A DNA stretch of 64,000 nucleotides from Ulvibacterium sp965228935 (GCF_965228935.1 NZ_OZ245846.1:5394001-5458000); one strand, 5' to 3'. Positions 1 to 9,810 are shown, numbered from the stretch's first letter. A program made the numbers and translations. Notes: generated by a model not told the origin, from the sequence alone.

Positions 1-154
1 TACCCCGGCCACCTGTCGCTACTCCCCTACTTGCTCCCAATACACTTTGGAAGCCTTGAAAAAACACGGCCTTTTCAAAGGGGGCTGGTTGTCTCTTAAG
101 CGAATTTTTAGTTGCCATCCTTGGGGCGGAAAAGGATATGATCCCGTTCCGTAG
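1..154 (+). CDS. yidD: YidD membrane-insertion efficiency factor, 3' part only
   Basis: The 5' end of this gene lies outside the window. Reading from base 2 there are 50 codons and a TAG at 152-154. The translated piece has the YidD (UPF0161) hallmarks: CRYSPTCSQYTLEALKKHG near its start and FSCHPWGGKGYDPVP at its end. YidD is a small peripheral inner-membrane protein thought to assist YidC/Sec-dependent insertion. It sits directly upstream of lgt, another envelope-biogenesis gene, in the same orientation. Identification rests on the Cys-rich motifs and is firm; only the start is unknown. Confidence 0.93.
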   Translation, partial: TPATCRYSPTCSQYTLEALKKHGLFKGGWLSLKRIFSCHPWGGKGYDPVP

Positions 155-342
155 GCTTCAAATTCAAGTACACGTTCAATACTCAATTCTATAGGGAATC
201 AAAGGTTGAAATGTATGCTCGTCAACTTTTAAAATAAGTAGATTAATCAAAAAAGCCCAAACTTCATTTATCCCTATTCTAGTTTTCAAAAGCGAAGTGG
301 TCTAGTTTCTATTTTTTATCTTAGCCCCTCAAAATAACACAT

Positions 343-1302
343 ATGCACTTCTTAGGTATCATCTGGAATCCGAACGAGACACTTTTTAGTCTTGGCCCTA
401 TACAAATCAAATATTACAACCTGTTATGGATCGTGGCCTTTGCCTTGGGATGGTTCATTATGAAACGAATTTTTCTCCAGGAGAAAAAAACAGTGGAGCA
501 ATTGGATTCCCTGCTTATCTATACCTTATTGGCCACCATGTTGGGAGCCCGCCTAGGCCATGTGTTCTTCTATGATTGGCCCTACTACCAAAATCATTTG
601 CTAGAAATATTATTGCCTATTCGCGAGAATGCGGATGGCGCTTTGTTCGGGTTTATCAAGGGTTATGAATTTACCGGATTTACTGGATTGGCCAGCCATG
701 GAGCTACCATTGGTGTCATCATAGGTATGTACCTTTACAAGCGCAAATACCCCGAGTTTAATTTATTATGGCTGTTAGACAGGATGGTCGTCCCCTTTTC
801 CATTGGAGCCTTTTGTGTGCGCCTGGGAAATTTTTTCAATTCCGAAATCAATGGAAAAATCACGGACGAGTCCTTCATCTTTGCCACCAAGTTTGTCCGT
901 GATTCCGACGATATGCACCCTTCCAAGGCGTTGGGCATAACCCAGGAAAAATCCGTTAATGCAGCTTATGATGCATTGGTAAACAATCCGCAATTTTCGG
1001 AATATCTAAATCAAATACCCTATCGCCATCCGGCCCAGCTTTATGAAGGGGTAGCCTATATTTTCGTATTCCTGTTATTGTATTACCTATACTGGAAAAC
1101 GGATAAGAAAAACAAGGCGGGTTATCTTTTCGGTCTTTTTTTGGTGTTGCTCTGGACGATTCGCTTCTCTGTGGAGTTTGTCAAAAAAAGTCAGGGCGGT
1201 TTCGAAGAATCCTTAGGACTGTTGTCCACCGGTCAGTGGCTAAGCATCCCGTTTGTTTTGATCGGGCTGTATTTTATGCTAAGGCCGAAAGCCAATAAAT
1301 AA
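343..1302 (+). CDS. lgt: Prolipoprotein diacylglyceryl transferase
   Basis: Lgt moves a diacylglyceryl group from phosphatidylglycerol to the lipobox cysteine of prolipoproteins in the inner membrane. The 319-aa protein is polytopic. Family motifs are visible: ARLGH at 69-73, SHGATIG at 118-124, RLGNFFNSEINGK at 160-172 and RHPAQLYE at 228-235, which include the conserved His, Arg, Asn and Glu residues. It is slightly longer than the E. coli enzyme (291 aa) because of an insert around 180-222. The ATG at 343 follows an A-rich leader. Many lipoproteins encoded in this window (DUF192, S41 peptidase, amidohydrolase, esterase) would be its substrates. Confident. Confidence 0.96.
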   Translation: MHFLGIIWNPNETLFSLGPIQIKYYNLLWIVAFALGWFIMKRIFLQEKKTVEQLDSLLIYTLLATMLGARLGHVFFYDWPYYQNHLLEILLPIRENADGALFGFIKGYEFTGFTGLASHGATIGVIIGMYLYKRKYPEFNLLWLLDRMVVPFSIGAFCVRLGNFFNSEINGKITDESFIFATKFVRDSDDMHPSKALGITQEKSVNAAYDALVNNPQFSEYLNQIPYRHPAQLYEGVAYIFVFLLLYYLYWKTDKKNKAGYLFGLFLVLLWTIRFSVEFVKKSQGGFEESLGLLSTGQWLSIPFVLIGLYFMLRPKANK

Positions 1303-1432
1303 TGAACAATGTTTAATGAGCAATTCCCTGATGGGTAAGCCTAAAATGTATCAAATAATGTTTGGTTCTTGCTCTTCATAAAATGGGAAATCGTATTGGT
1401 ATATGTTCAACATCCTCTTTATAATTTTAAAA

Positions 1433-1924
1433 ATGATGAAATCGTTTAGATTTATAACCTACCTTTTTATCGGATTCCTGATTCTCTTATCCTGTAAGGA
1501 AGAATCCAAAAAGGTCATTAAGACCGAACCCATCGTCTTTACCAAGGAAGGGGAACTCCAAATTTTTACTACGGCCACGGATTCTATCCTTGCAAAAATT
1601 GATATCGAAATAGCCGAGACCAGCTATGAGACGGAGACCGGATTGATGTATCGCAAAGGTATGGAAGAGTATCAGGGAATGCTCTTTGTTTTTGAAGATA
1701 TGCGCCTGCACAATTTCTATATGAAAAACACTGAATTTCCTTTGGATATAGTCTACATAAAGGATAACATGACCATTGCGAGCTTCCAGGAAAATGCACA
1801 ACCCTTGGATGAAAAAAGTTTACCCTCCAAAGTCCCTGTACAATATGTCTTGGAGTTAAATGCCGGTCTGGTCCAAAAATGGGGATTAAAAGTGGGCGAT
1901 AGCATCGCTTTCCATAGATTGTAA
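1433..1924 (+). CDS. DUF192 family lipoprotein
   Basis: I chose the ATG at 1433 (or the next codon, 1436) because it gives a clean lipoprotein signal peptide ending in the lipobox LLSC; a more upstream in-frame ATG at 1403 would add a poor N-terminus. The mature part has the DUF192 signature: YRKGMEEYQGMLFVFE followed by FYMKNTEFPLDIVYI. DUF192 proteins are small beta-rich domains of unknown biochemical role. The gene ends 5 bp before the acetyltransferase start, so the two are probably cotranscribed. Family call firm, function unknown. Confidence 0.88.
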   Translation: MMKSFRFITYLFIGFLILLSCKEESKKVIKTEPIVFTKEGELQIFTTATDSILAKIDIEIAETSYETETGLMYRKGMEEYQGMLFVFEDMRLHNFYMKNTEFPLDIVYIKDNMTIASFQENAQPLDEKSLPSKVPVQYVLELNAGLVQKWGLKVGDSIAFHRL

Positions 1925-1929
1925 TCAAA

Positions 1930-2457
1930 ATGGAATTACTTCTTAACGGGGAGGAGACAAAAAGATTAAAATTTAGAAACGTATTATCCTCGGATTTTGA
2001 GGCATGGCTTCCCTTTCATGAAGATCCGAGAAGTACCCAATATTGGGAGGGACTGCCCAAAGACCCTAGAATAGCTTGCCAAGAACAATTTGATCGGGTG
2101 TTTGAACGCTATGAAAAAAAACTAGGGGGCATGAACGCCTTGATCCATAAATCCGATGAAAACCTTGTTGGAATTTGTGGTCTATTGGTACAAATTGTGG
2201 ACGGACAACAAGAATTGGAAATAGGCTACTCCATTCTTCCCAAATATTGGAAACAGGGTTATGCCACGGAAGCAGCAACCAAGTGCAGACAGTACGCCTT
2301 TGAAAATAACTTGGTGGATTCCTTAATTTCCATCATTCATGTGGCTAATATACCTTCGCAAAAGGTCGCCCTTAAAAATGGGATGCATCTGGATAAAACT
2401 ACCTACTACAAGGACAACCCTGTACATATTTTTAGAATTCAATCTCCTTCCTTGTAA
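1930..2457 (+). CDS. GNAT family N-acetyltransferase (RimJ/RimL-like)
   Basis: A 175-aa protein with the acetyl-CoA binding motif A region ELEIGYSILPKYWKQGYA at about 97-114; the QGYA turn corresponds to the Q/R-x-x-G-x-A pyrophosphate loop. The N-terminal TKRLKFRNVLSSDFEAWLPF block and the overall length fit the RimJ/RimL-type GNAT group (Acetyltransf_3). These enzymes acetylate ribosomal-protein N-termini, amino acids or small amines; the substrate cannot be read from sequence. The gene begins 5 bp after the DUF192 stop. It converges on ppc. Confidence 0.88.
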   Translation: MELLLNGEETKRLKFRNVLSSDFEAWLPFHEDPRSTQYWEGLPKDPRIACQEQFDRVFERYEKKLGGMNALIHKSDENLVGICGLLVQIVDGQQELEIGYSILPKYWKQGYATEAATKCRQYAFENNLVDSLISIIHVANIPSQKVALKNGMHLDKTTYYKDNPVHIFRIQSPSL

Positions 2458-2458
2458 G

Positions 2459-2476
2459 ATTTCCGGGAACGGAAAT
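2459..2476. terminator. Short hairpin between convergent genes
   Basis: ATTTCCG-ggaa-CGGAAAT forms a 7-bp stem with a 4-nt loop just after the acetyltransferase stop and 20 bp beyond the ppc stop. There is no strong T-tract, so termination is only probable. Confidence 0.4.
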
Positions 2477-2496
2477 TTCCAGGTCTTTCAGATACC

Positions 2497-5265
2497 CTAT
2501 CCTGTGTTCCGGTTTGCACTGGCAATGGCATTAATGGTCAGCATCAATTCCGTTTGGGTCTTTTCCGCCATTTTTGCATCTAGTTGGCGTTCCTCTCGCC
2601 ATTTTTCCAGAAGCTCCACTTGTTTTTTGTGCAATGAGGTCATAAGCGTCGTCCGAAGCTGATTGGAATAGTAATGGTTTTTTCGTCTTTCCTTAATATC
2701 CCTTTCCAAGAGATCATACAAATGGTCCCGCATGGACTTTAACTCTCCTAAAAATTTGGATAGGAATTCCTTCCTAATATCGGTATCCGGTACCAATTCG
2801 GCATACATGCTCATTATTTCCTCATCGGTAGCGGCCAGGCTACTGTCCACATTGGTAAAGACATATCGTAAAAAAGGGTCTTCTTTCAAGGCCTCCTTCA
2901 ATGCACCGTAATCCTGTGGATGGGACGATTTCAAATTTTTAAGTGCCGTGCCAAGACCATACCAACTGGTCATATGATATCTGGCCTGACTCCATGAGAA
3001 TACCCAGGGTATAGCCCTAAGATCCGCCAGGGAACTGGCACCGGTCCGCTTGGCAGGCCTTGAACCTATTTTACTGGTTTCTATGGCATCGATTGGGGTC
3101 GCGGTTCTGAAGAACGCAATGAAGCCTTCTGATTGAATCAATTCCCCATACCGTTCCTTACTTTCATTGGCCAACCACTCTATGATTTCGGAGTGTTTAT
3201 GAAAAGTTCTTTCCCTACTCTGTTCCAAGAGTGTTTTGCTCAAGGTATTAGCCACCAACAATTCTATATTATAGGCTGCATTTACCTTGTTGGCATATTT
3301 CTGGGCTATGGTTTCCCCCTGTTCCGTTAATCGAATATCCCCATTGGGGGAACCGAAGGATAGGGCCTGTACAAAATAATGGGTCGGCCCCGATCCCCGA
3401 CTTATCGATCCCCCTTTCCCATGAAAGAATCGGATATCCACACCAAAGTCCTTACCGACCTGTGCGAGTTTGTATTGTGCCTTGTACAAATTCCACTGAC
3501 TGGCCATAATGCCACCATCTTTGTTACTATCACTATAACCGACCATGATCTGTTGCCTTGGACGGGCCAGGTTCTTCTGTTGCCGTTCATACTCCAAAGA
3601 TCGCATCACCATGGGGTTGCCAAGATATTCCTTTAAGATGGAGGGGCCATTTTCCAAATCCTCAATGGTTTCCAATAGGGGCACTACATGAACTTTGGAG
3701 ACCAATCCTTCATCGGTCATAAAAGTAAGACCCGCTTCCTTTGCCATAAGATAGACCGTCAAAAGGTCGGAAAACGAGCGCGTCATACTCACGATAAAGG
3801 AACCGATACAATTAAACCCATATTTGGCGGTGTGGGCCTCTACAGCACGATAACATTCCATTACCGTCTGGGCCTCTTTTTCCAATGGGGTCTTTGGATG
3901 GACAAAAGGGCGGGCGTGCCGTAATTCATCCAAAAGGAACTGGGTTCTTTTGGCCTCGTCCCATTCCCCAAAGGCGTTTTCCTGCAACTGGGCAGCCTTT
4001 AACAATTGGGAAACCGCTTTATCATGAAAGGCGCTATTTTGTCTGATATCCAAGGCGGCAAGGTGGAAGCCAAATACCTCTACGGTACGTATCGCCGCCG
4101 TTATATCCCCATAGGCAACGGATTTTGCCCCAAACTGCAACAGTTCCTTTTGCAATATCCGTAGGTCATTACGTAATTGCGAAGAATGTACATAGGCCCC
4201 TTGTACTTCGGAGAGCTTGGTAGCGTGTCCTCTTTCCGTATCCACGGGCAATTTCGCCAGCATCAGGGAAACCATCTGTCGAAAAGCCTCACCTTTATTC
4301 CGGTTTAGCGCCTCGGGGCCTTTGTCTCCCAGCTTGGCACTCATTTCCTGAAGTCTCTTTTGATAATCCGTGCTACAGTTTTCCAAGCTATGGGTGAGGC
4401 TCAACCGTCTAACTAAAGCGTTGAGCTTCCTACGGATGACTACGAAGGCATTGAGACGTAACTGGAGCAGCGTATCTTGGGTCACCTCTGCGGTCACCAG
4501 TGGATGGCCATCACGATCACCGCCCACCCAGTTGCCAAAAGCAATATGAGGATAAAAATGATGGGCCCTTAAAGTCTCGCTATTAAAACCTACAATGGAC
4601 AGGGCATGCTCCAATCGGTTGTCGACAATGGAAATAACCTCTGGAAAGACATTCACCAAATAGTGCAATATATTCCTGAATTCGGAATCTACATCAGGCT
4701 TTTCCAAGTAGATTTCCCCGGTTTTCCATAAGCGGTATAGGGTCAGTTTAATAGTCTCCCGGATCCTTTCCTTTTCATGGTTGGAATACATCGTATTCTC
4801 CAACTGTACCAACAGTAAATACAATTCCCTATGATGCTCCAATACCGTTGCCCGTTTGGCTTCCGTGGGGTGTGCCGTCAATACAGGTTCTATGGATAAT
4901 TTCCCCATGGTGTCCAAAATCTCCCTCTGGGTAAACCCCTGCTCTTTTAAGGCTTTCAAATTCCACGCCCAAAGCCCATTGACCCCCGCAAAATCCTGTT
5001 CCTCCAGTTTTCTCCGATTTTGAACGGCACTGTTGATCTCCACCATATTGACCAACTGAAACACCAAGGAATAGAGTTGTACCACCTTTGGGGTAATCGA
5101 AACATCCTTGGAAGCGCCCTCTTGAATCCAAGGAATACTATCGGCAATGGTTTCCTCGCCATTTTCAACGAGAACCTCATAAAGGGCCTCCAAAAGGAAC
5201 CTAAGATCTATATACGCTTTGCCAATTTCTTTTTCAACCTTCTTAAGAGTAATACCCTCTGTCAT
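2497..5265 (-). CDS. ppc: Phosphoenolpyruvate carboxylase
   Basis: Catalyses PEP plus bicarbonate to oxaloacetate, an anaplerotic step feeding the TCA cycle; it pairs logically with mdh encoded 4.6 kb away. The 922-aa protein carries the catalytic-His motif VLTAHPTEAKR at 128-138, the GNWVGGDRDGHP substrate loop near 245, FHGKGGSISRGSGP near 600, GYSDSNKDGG in the C-terminal half, and the C-terminus INAIASANRNTG, equivalent to the family's conserved RNTG tail. Length is near the usual 850-930 aa. The ATG at 5265 is followed by a normal helical N-terminus. It is monocistronic, convergent with the upstream operon. Confidence 0.97.
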   Translation of the reverse strand: MTEGITLKKVEKEIGKAYIDLRFLLEALYEVLVENGEETIADSIPWIQEGASKDVSITPKVVQLYSLVFQLVNMVEINSAVQNRRKLEEQDFAGVNGLWAWNLKALKEQGFTQREILDTMGKLSIEPVLTAHPTEAKRATVLEHHRELYLLLVQLENTMYSNHEKERIRETIKLTLYRLWKTGEIYLEKPDVDSEFRNILHYLVNVFPEVISIVDNRLEHALSIVGFNSETLRAHHFYPHIAFGNWVGGDRDGHPLVTAEVTQDTLLQLRLNAFVVIRRKLNALVRRLSLTHSLENCSTDYQKRLQEMSAKLGDKGPEALNRNKGEAFRQMVSLMLAKLPVDTERGHATKLSEVQGAYVHSSQLRNDLRILQKELLQFGAKSVAYGDITAAIRTVEVFGFHLAALDIRQNSAFHDKAVSQLLKAAQLQENAFGEWDEAKRTQFLLDELRHARPFVHPKTPLEKEAQTVMECYRAVEAHTAKYGFNCIGSFIVSMTRSFSDLLTVYLMAKEAGLTFMTDEGLVSKVHVVPLLETIEDLENGPSILKEYLGNPMVMRSLEYERQQKNLARPRQQIMVGYSDSNKDGGIMASQWNLYKAQYKLAQVGKDFGVDIRFFHGKGGSISRGSGPTHYFVQALSFGSPNGDIRLTEQGETIAQKYANKVNAAYNIELLVANTLSKTLLEQSRERTFHKHSEIIEWLANESKERYGELIQSEGFIAFFRTATPIDAIETSKIGSRPAKRTGASSLADLRAIPWVFSWSQARYHMTSWYGLGTALKNLKSSHPQDYGALKEALKEDPFLRYVFTNVDSSLAATDEEIMSMYAELVPDTDIRKEFLSKFLGELKSMRDHLYDLLERDIKERRKNHYYSNQLRTTLMTSLHKKQVELLEKWREERQLDAKMAEKTQTELMLTINAIASANRNTG

Positions 5266-5462
5266 GTTTTCCTATTAAAGTTCAACCTTAAAATTTCGTG
5301 AAAAATACTTTACAACCGACTATTAAAAAAGCTTTACTACCCTTAAAACCGAAAAAAATAACAATTTGTTCAAATTAATGGGTCAGATCCAGAATCTATA
5401 TACCCCCTCTTTTCAAAGTACATGAAGCAACCATTGCATAGCCTTCCGAAAGCGTATACGCC

Positions 5463-5495
5463 TTTTGAAGCATTACCGAACAAACCATATCTTAG
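5463..5495 (+). promoter_or_regulatory. Bacteroidota-type promoter for the ABC ATPase gene
   Basis: TTTTG at 5463-5467, then exactly 20 nt, then TATCTTAG at 5488-5495. The -33 element and spacing fit the Bacteroidota sigma-A pattern; the -7 box differs from TAnnTTTG at one base. It ends 6 nt before the ATG, so the transcript would be nearly leaderless. Confidence 0.5.
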
Positions 5496-5501
5496 CGGTC
5501 T

Positions 5502-6755
5502 ATGAATCCTACTTCAGTCAAAAAAGAACACTGGGCCATTTTTATTGATAACACTTCGGATAAAACCCATTTCATCGAATCGGTATTGGATGGAAATCCC
5601 CCAACCGATCTCTTTAGACTAAAGGGACGAAAAGGGGCTCTATTTTCCAAACTTGCCCTGGAAAGGTTTAAGGTGGAAGAAGACCGACATGATATTAAAG
5701 TGCTTACCAAGAACATTTCCCAAAGTCTCCGATCCCTTTCCAGTGGAGAACAAAAAAAAGCACTGTTAAAATACATTTTGAATGACATTCCGGATTTTGT
5801 TATCCTGGATAATCCTTTTGATAACCTGGATACCGAATCCCAGGAAGAATTGGTAAAGCTGATTAAAAAGATTTCTTCCGATACAACGGTCGTTCAGATA
5901 CTGAGCCGGAAAAAAGACCTCCTCCCATTTATTACCCATTATGCCAGTCTCAAAAAAAGGGATGTACAGATTCACGAAAATCCGGTGCCCCTTTCCCCGA
6001 ACGAATCTATCCCGAGTCTGGCCGGTATTCCCTTGCCGTTACATGAATGGGAATATAGCCCAAGGACATTGGTGGATTTAAAAAAAGTAACCGTGCGATT
6101 CGGAGATAAAATGGTGCTCGATGCCATAGACTGGAGAATCCAAAAGGGGGAATTTTGGCAATTGATCGGGAAAAACGGAAGTGGTAAGACAACGATGCTC
6201 TCCATGATTACCGGAGAAAACCCAAAAGGCTATGGACAAGAACTCTATATCTTCGGTCATAAAAAGGGCAGTGGGGAGAGTGTATGGGAGCTTAAAGAAA
6301 AAATGGGATACTTTACACCCACTATGACGGACAAGTTTACCGGGTATCATACCTTGGAACATATGATCATTTCCGGACTTACGGATTCCATAGGGCTATA
6401 CACGAAACCAACGGAAGCCCAGTTGCGTTTGGCCTCGGAATGGTTAAGATTGATAGGTCTGTGGGATATCAAGGACACCCACTTTCATAATCTCACCATG
6501 GGCCAACAACGCCTCATAATGACGGTAAGGGCCATGGTAAAACATCCGTTGTTATTGATTTTGGATGAACCTACCGCCGGACTTGATGATACCTCCGCGA
6601 ACTTGTTGGTGGCCTTGGTCAATAAAATGGCCAAAGAAAGTGACACGGGCATTATATTTGTTTCCCACAGAAAAGAGCCTGGCCTAAATCCGGATTTTGT
6701 TTACGAACTAAAAATGACACCTCAAGGGTCACAGGGAAGAAAAAAGCCGTCCTAG
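5502..6755 (+). CDS. Tandem ABC ATPase, ModF/PhrA-like, with a degenerate first half
   Basis: A soluble 417-aa protein with two ABC ATPase halves and no membrane segment. The C-terminal half is complete: Walker A GKNGSGKTT at about 223-231, signature LTMGQQRL, Walker B LLILDEPTAGLDD. The N-terminal half keeps a signature (LSSGEQKK, 79-86) and Walker B (FVILDNPFDNLD, 99-110), but its Walker A is reduced to DNTSDKT at 16-22 and the catalytic Glu after Walker B is Asn. This architecture matches the ModF/PhrA group, once linked to molybdate uptake or photorepair; the role is uncertain. The stop codon lies inside the terminator hairpin at 6740-6767. Confidence 0.85.
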   Translation: MNPTSVKKEHWAIFIDNTSDKTHFIESVLDGNPPTDLFRLKGRKGALFSKLALERFKVEEDRHDIKVLTKNISQSLRSLSSGEQKKALLKYILNDIPDFVILDNPFDNLDTESQEELVKLIKKISSDTTVVQILSRKKDLLPFITHYASLKKRDVQIHENPVPLSPNESIPSLAGIPLPLHEWEYSPRTLVDLKKVTVRFGDKMVLDAIDWRIQKGEFWQLIGKNGSGKTTMLSMITGENPKGYGQELYIFGHKKGSGESVWELKEKMGYFTPTMTDKFTGYHTLEHMIISGLTDSIGLYTKPTEAQLRLASEWLRLIGLWDIKDTHFHNLTMGQQRLIMTVRAMVKHPLLLILDEPTAGLDDTSANLLVALVNKMAKESDTGIIFVSHRKEPGLNPDFVYELKMTPQGSQGRKKPS

Positions 6756-6767
6756 GACGGCTTTTTT
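6740..6767. terminator. Bidirectional terminator between ABC ATPase gene and secDF
   Basis: AAAAAAGCCGTCC followed by TAGGACGGCTTTTTT is an essentially perfect 28-bp palindrome with A- and T-tracts on both sides, so it can stop transcription from either strand. The TAG of the ABC gene (6753-6755) lies in the middle of it. Confidence 0.9.
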
Positions 6768-6796
6768 AAAATCTATCGACAAGTTCGGCAGGCAGG

Positions 6797-9772
6797 CTAG
6801 GCCATTGCCTTTTCGGCCTTTGGTTTTGCTATTTTCTTCCGTATGGTATCGAACATAACGGGTGTTGCGATAAAAACAGAGGAATAAGTACCGACTATGA
6901 CCCCAACTATCATGGCGAACATAAAGCCACGAAGCGATTCACCACCAAAGATGAAAATCGCCAATAACACGATCAAGGTCGTTAACGATGTATTCAATGT
7001 TCGACTTAACGTACTGTTTACGGCCAAATTAATGTTATCCCCGCCTTTCCAGCCCCGCTCACCAATAATCTCCCGGATTCGGTCAAAGACCACCACTGTA
7101 TCGTTCAAGGAATAACCGATAACGGTTAATATCGCGGCGATAAAGGCCTGATCTATCTCCATATTAAAGGGCATGATCGTTCCGAATAAGGAAAACACCC
7201 CGAGAACGATCATTACATCATGGAATACCGCAACCACCGCGCCCAAGGAAAATTGCCATCTTCTAAACCGAAGTAAAATATATAAAAATACCACGGCCAG
7301 GGAGCCAATAATGGCAAGGAAGGCATTGTTCTTTATGTCATCCGCTATAGTAGGGCCAACTTTTATGGATTGCAGGATACCAATGGATTTTTCACCACTG
7401 CCTACCCTAAAATCCTCCATACTGGTACCATCGGGCAAATACTTTTGTAACGAGGTATATAATTTGGTCTGGATTTCATCGTCCACCTCAATTCCTTCCA
7501 CATCTACCTTGTAAGGTGTGGTCACCTTTATCTGGTTGGACTCCCCGAAGATTTTTACATTGGTACCGCTTCCAAATACCGTGTTAAGCTCAGAGGCAAT
7601 TTCCGATGGGTTTACCGCCTGCTCAAAACGTATCTGGTAAGAACGACCACCGACAAAATCAACACCTTGCTGAAGGCCTTGGGTAACTAGGGAAAAGACA
7701 CCGATACCTACCAATATCAAGGAAATGACATAGGCTATTTTCCGTTTGCTCAAGAAGTTTATGCTGATATTCTTAAACAGATTTTTGGTAATTGCGGTGG
7801 AGAAATCCAAGGTCCTGCCCTTACCGCTTATATACCAATCCACCAATAAACGGGTAATGAAGATGGCGGTGAACAAGGACGTAAGAATACCGATTAAAAG
7901 CGTAGTCGCAAAACCCTTGATGGGACCCGAACCAAAAACAAACAATATAATGGCCGTAAGACCGGTGGTAACATTGGCATCCAAAATGGAGGACAATGCA
8001 TTGCTGAACCCGTCGGCCACAGCCTCTCCCTTGCCCTTACCTTTGGCCAGTTCTTCCTTAACGCGTTCAAAAATAAGTACATTGGCATCCACAGACATCC
8101 CTATGGTCAGTACGATACCCGCAATACCGGGTAAGGTAAGTACCGCTCCCAAACTGGTAAGTACCCCAAAGATGAGAAGGATGTTCAACAACAAGGCGAT
8201 ATCCGCAAATATCCCTGCTTTCCCATAGTAGAAGACCATCCATACCAAAACAATGGACATGGCGATCATAAAGGACATAAAACCACTGTCTATGGCCTCC
8301 TGTCCCAATGAAGGCCCTACGATTTCCGACTGAATAATCTCAGCGGATGCAGGCAACTTTCCAGCCCGTAACACATTGGCAATATCCTTGGTTTCGTTTA
8401 CGGTAAAGGTTCCCGTAATTTCCGAACGCCCTCCGGAAATAGGCCCTGAGGATACCCCGGGAGCAGTGTACACTTTATTGTCCAGGACGATGGCAATACC
8501 GGTTTGATTCGTAAAGGCGTCCCCGGTCAATTTTTCCCATTCCTTGGCCCCTTTGGTATTCATGGTCATGGTAACCGCGGGTTTTCCAAATTGGTCAAAA
8601 TCATCCCGGGCATCGCTAACAACATCCCCGCTTATTCTTGGAATGGCATCACGGTTGGATTTAAGTGCGTATAAATCCACTACTTCCGCATTTTCGGCAG
8701 AGGGCCGTTCCCACAAAAATTTGGCGAAGCGTATGTCCGCGGGCAGCAATCTACGTACTTCGGGCATTCGCAAATAGCCTCCAAACTTTGCGGTGTCCTT
8801 TATCGCCACCTTGGCAATGGCATAACCACTTCCCGGCCCGGCGATTAAATCGAAGACCGGATTTACTTGATTGGCAATATCCAATGAGTCTTCCGCAACG
8901 TCGGAAAGAAGGGAATCCAATTCGGACTCCTCCTTTACGGGTTCTTCTACGGATGTGGTATCCACCAAGGATTTCAATTGATCATTTGCGGAAATAAAAA
9001 ATTGGGAAATACTCTGATTGCTTGGGCTATAGGTTTCCCAGAACTCCAATTGGGCCGTACTGGAAAGAAGATCCTGTGCCCTAGCAATATCCTTTGCCCC
9101 AGGCAGTTCTACCAAGATACGACCGGAATTACCCTCTCGTTGGATGTTGGGCTGGGTAACGCCAAAACCATCGATTCTTTCCCGTAATACTTCAAATGCC
9201 GAAACAATGGATTCATCGATTTTCCTTCGGATAATCGGCTTTACCTCATCGTCGGTCATTTGAAAATTGATTTCGTCGCTCAACCCTTTGTTCGCAAAAA
9301 TATCGGGAGAGGCCAGTTGGGTATCGCCTTTTATCTGGTCAAAAGCATCAAAAAACAACTCCAGATAGGTATCATCACTACTTTTGGAAGCAGCATCCGC
9401 ATCGGCCAAGGCCTTATTGAAAATAGGGTTTTTGGTATTATTGGCCAATCCCTTTAAAATGTCCTTTACGGATATCTGCAGGGTAACGTTTATACCTCCC
9501 TTAAGGTCCAAGCCCTTATTCAATTCTTTCTTCTTGGCATCATCATACGAGGTATAGCCCAGAATCGGGTTGTTGCCAATGGAATCCAAATATCTGGCCT
9601 CCAACCCTTCACGTTTTGTAACGTAATCTTCTTCAGTCTCGGATATTTGGTTCACGGCAAAAACTTCTGCTTCTTTTTCAACCTTTCCGGTTATGAACGT
9701 GTAGGATAATTGGTAGATGCTTACCAGTCCAAACAAAAAAGCAAAAAGCTTTATAAGTCCTTTATTTTGCAT
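6797..9772 (-). CDS. secDF: Fused protein translocase subunit SecDF
   Basis: A single 991-aa chain combining SecD and SecF, as usual in Bacteroidota. SecDF uses the proton gradient to help pull preproteins across the inner membrane after SecYEG. After an N-terminal membrane anchor come a large periplasmic P1 region and the SecD membrane block with LTIGMSVDANVLIFERVKEE; the second half has the SecF opener DFVGGRSYQIRF and the block containing AVFHDVMIVLGVFSLFG. Two sets of six membrane helices are expected. The periplasmic region is long (about 430 aa), with an acidic insert. A good promoter lies just upstream and strong terminators flank the gene, so it is monocistronic. Confidence 0.97.
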   Translation of the reverse strand: MQNKGLIKLFAFLFGLVSIYQLSYTFITGKVEKEAEVFAVNQISETEEDYVTKREGLEARYLDSIGNNPILGYTSYDDAKKKELNKGLDLKGGINVTLQISVKDILKGLANNTKNPIFNKALADADAASKSSDDTYLELFFDAFDQIKGDTQLASPDIFANKGLSDEINFQMTDDEVKPIIRRKIDESIVSAFEVLRERIDGFGVTQPNIQREGNSGRILVELPGAKDIARAQDLLSSTAQLEFWETYSPSNQSISQFFISANDQLKSLVDTTSVEEPVKEESELDSLLSDVAEDSLDIANQVNPVFDLIAGPGSGYAIAKVAIKDTAKFGGYLRMPEVRRLLPADIRFAKFLWERPSAENAEVVDLYALKSNRDAIPRISGDVVSDARDDFDQFGKPAVTMTMNTKGAKEWEKLTGDAFTNQTGIAIVLDNKVYTAPGVSSGPISGGRSEITGTFTVNETKDIANVLRAGKLPASAEIIQSEIVGPSLGQEAIDSGFMSFMIAMSIVLVWMVFYYGKAGIFADIALLLNILLIFGVLTSLGAVLTLPGIAGIVLTIGMSVDANVLIFERVKEELAKGKGKGEAVADGFSNALSSILDANVTTGLTAIILFVFGSGPIKGFATTLLIGILTSLFTAIFITRLLVDWYISGKGRTLDFSTAITKNLFKNISINFLSKRKIAYVISLILVGIGVFSLVTQGLQQGVDFVGGRSYQIRFEQAVNPSEIASELNTVFGSGTNVKIFGESNQIKVTTPYKVDVEGIEVDDEIQTKLYTSLQKYLPDGTSMEDFRVGSGEKSIGILQSIKVGPTIADDIKNNAFLAIIGSLAVVFLYILLRFRRWQFSLGAVVAVFHDVMIVLGVFSLFGTIMPFNMEIDQAFIAAILTVIGYSLNDTVVVFDRIREIIGERGWKGGDNINLAVNSTLSRTLNTSLTTLIVLLAIFIFGGESLRGFMFAMIVGVIVGTYSSVFIATPVMFDTIRKKIAKPKAEKAMA

Positions 9773-9810
9773 TGATTAAGTGTTTTATGAATGCATTTTG
9801 TAACAGCGTG

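Noticed and set aside
7746..8228. 160-codon plus-strand frame inside secDF
   Set aside because: Antisense shadow of conserved SecD membrane region; composition rich in Pro, Ala and Ser is an artefact of the opposite frame.
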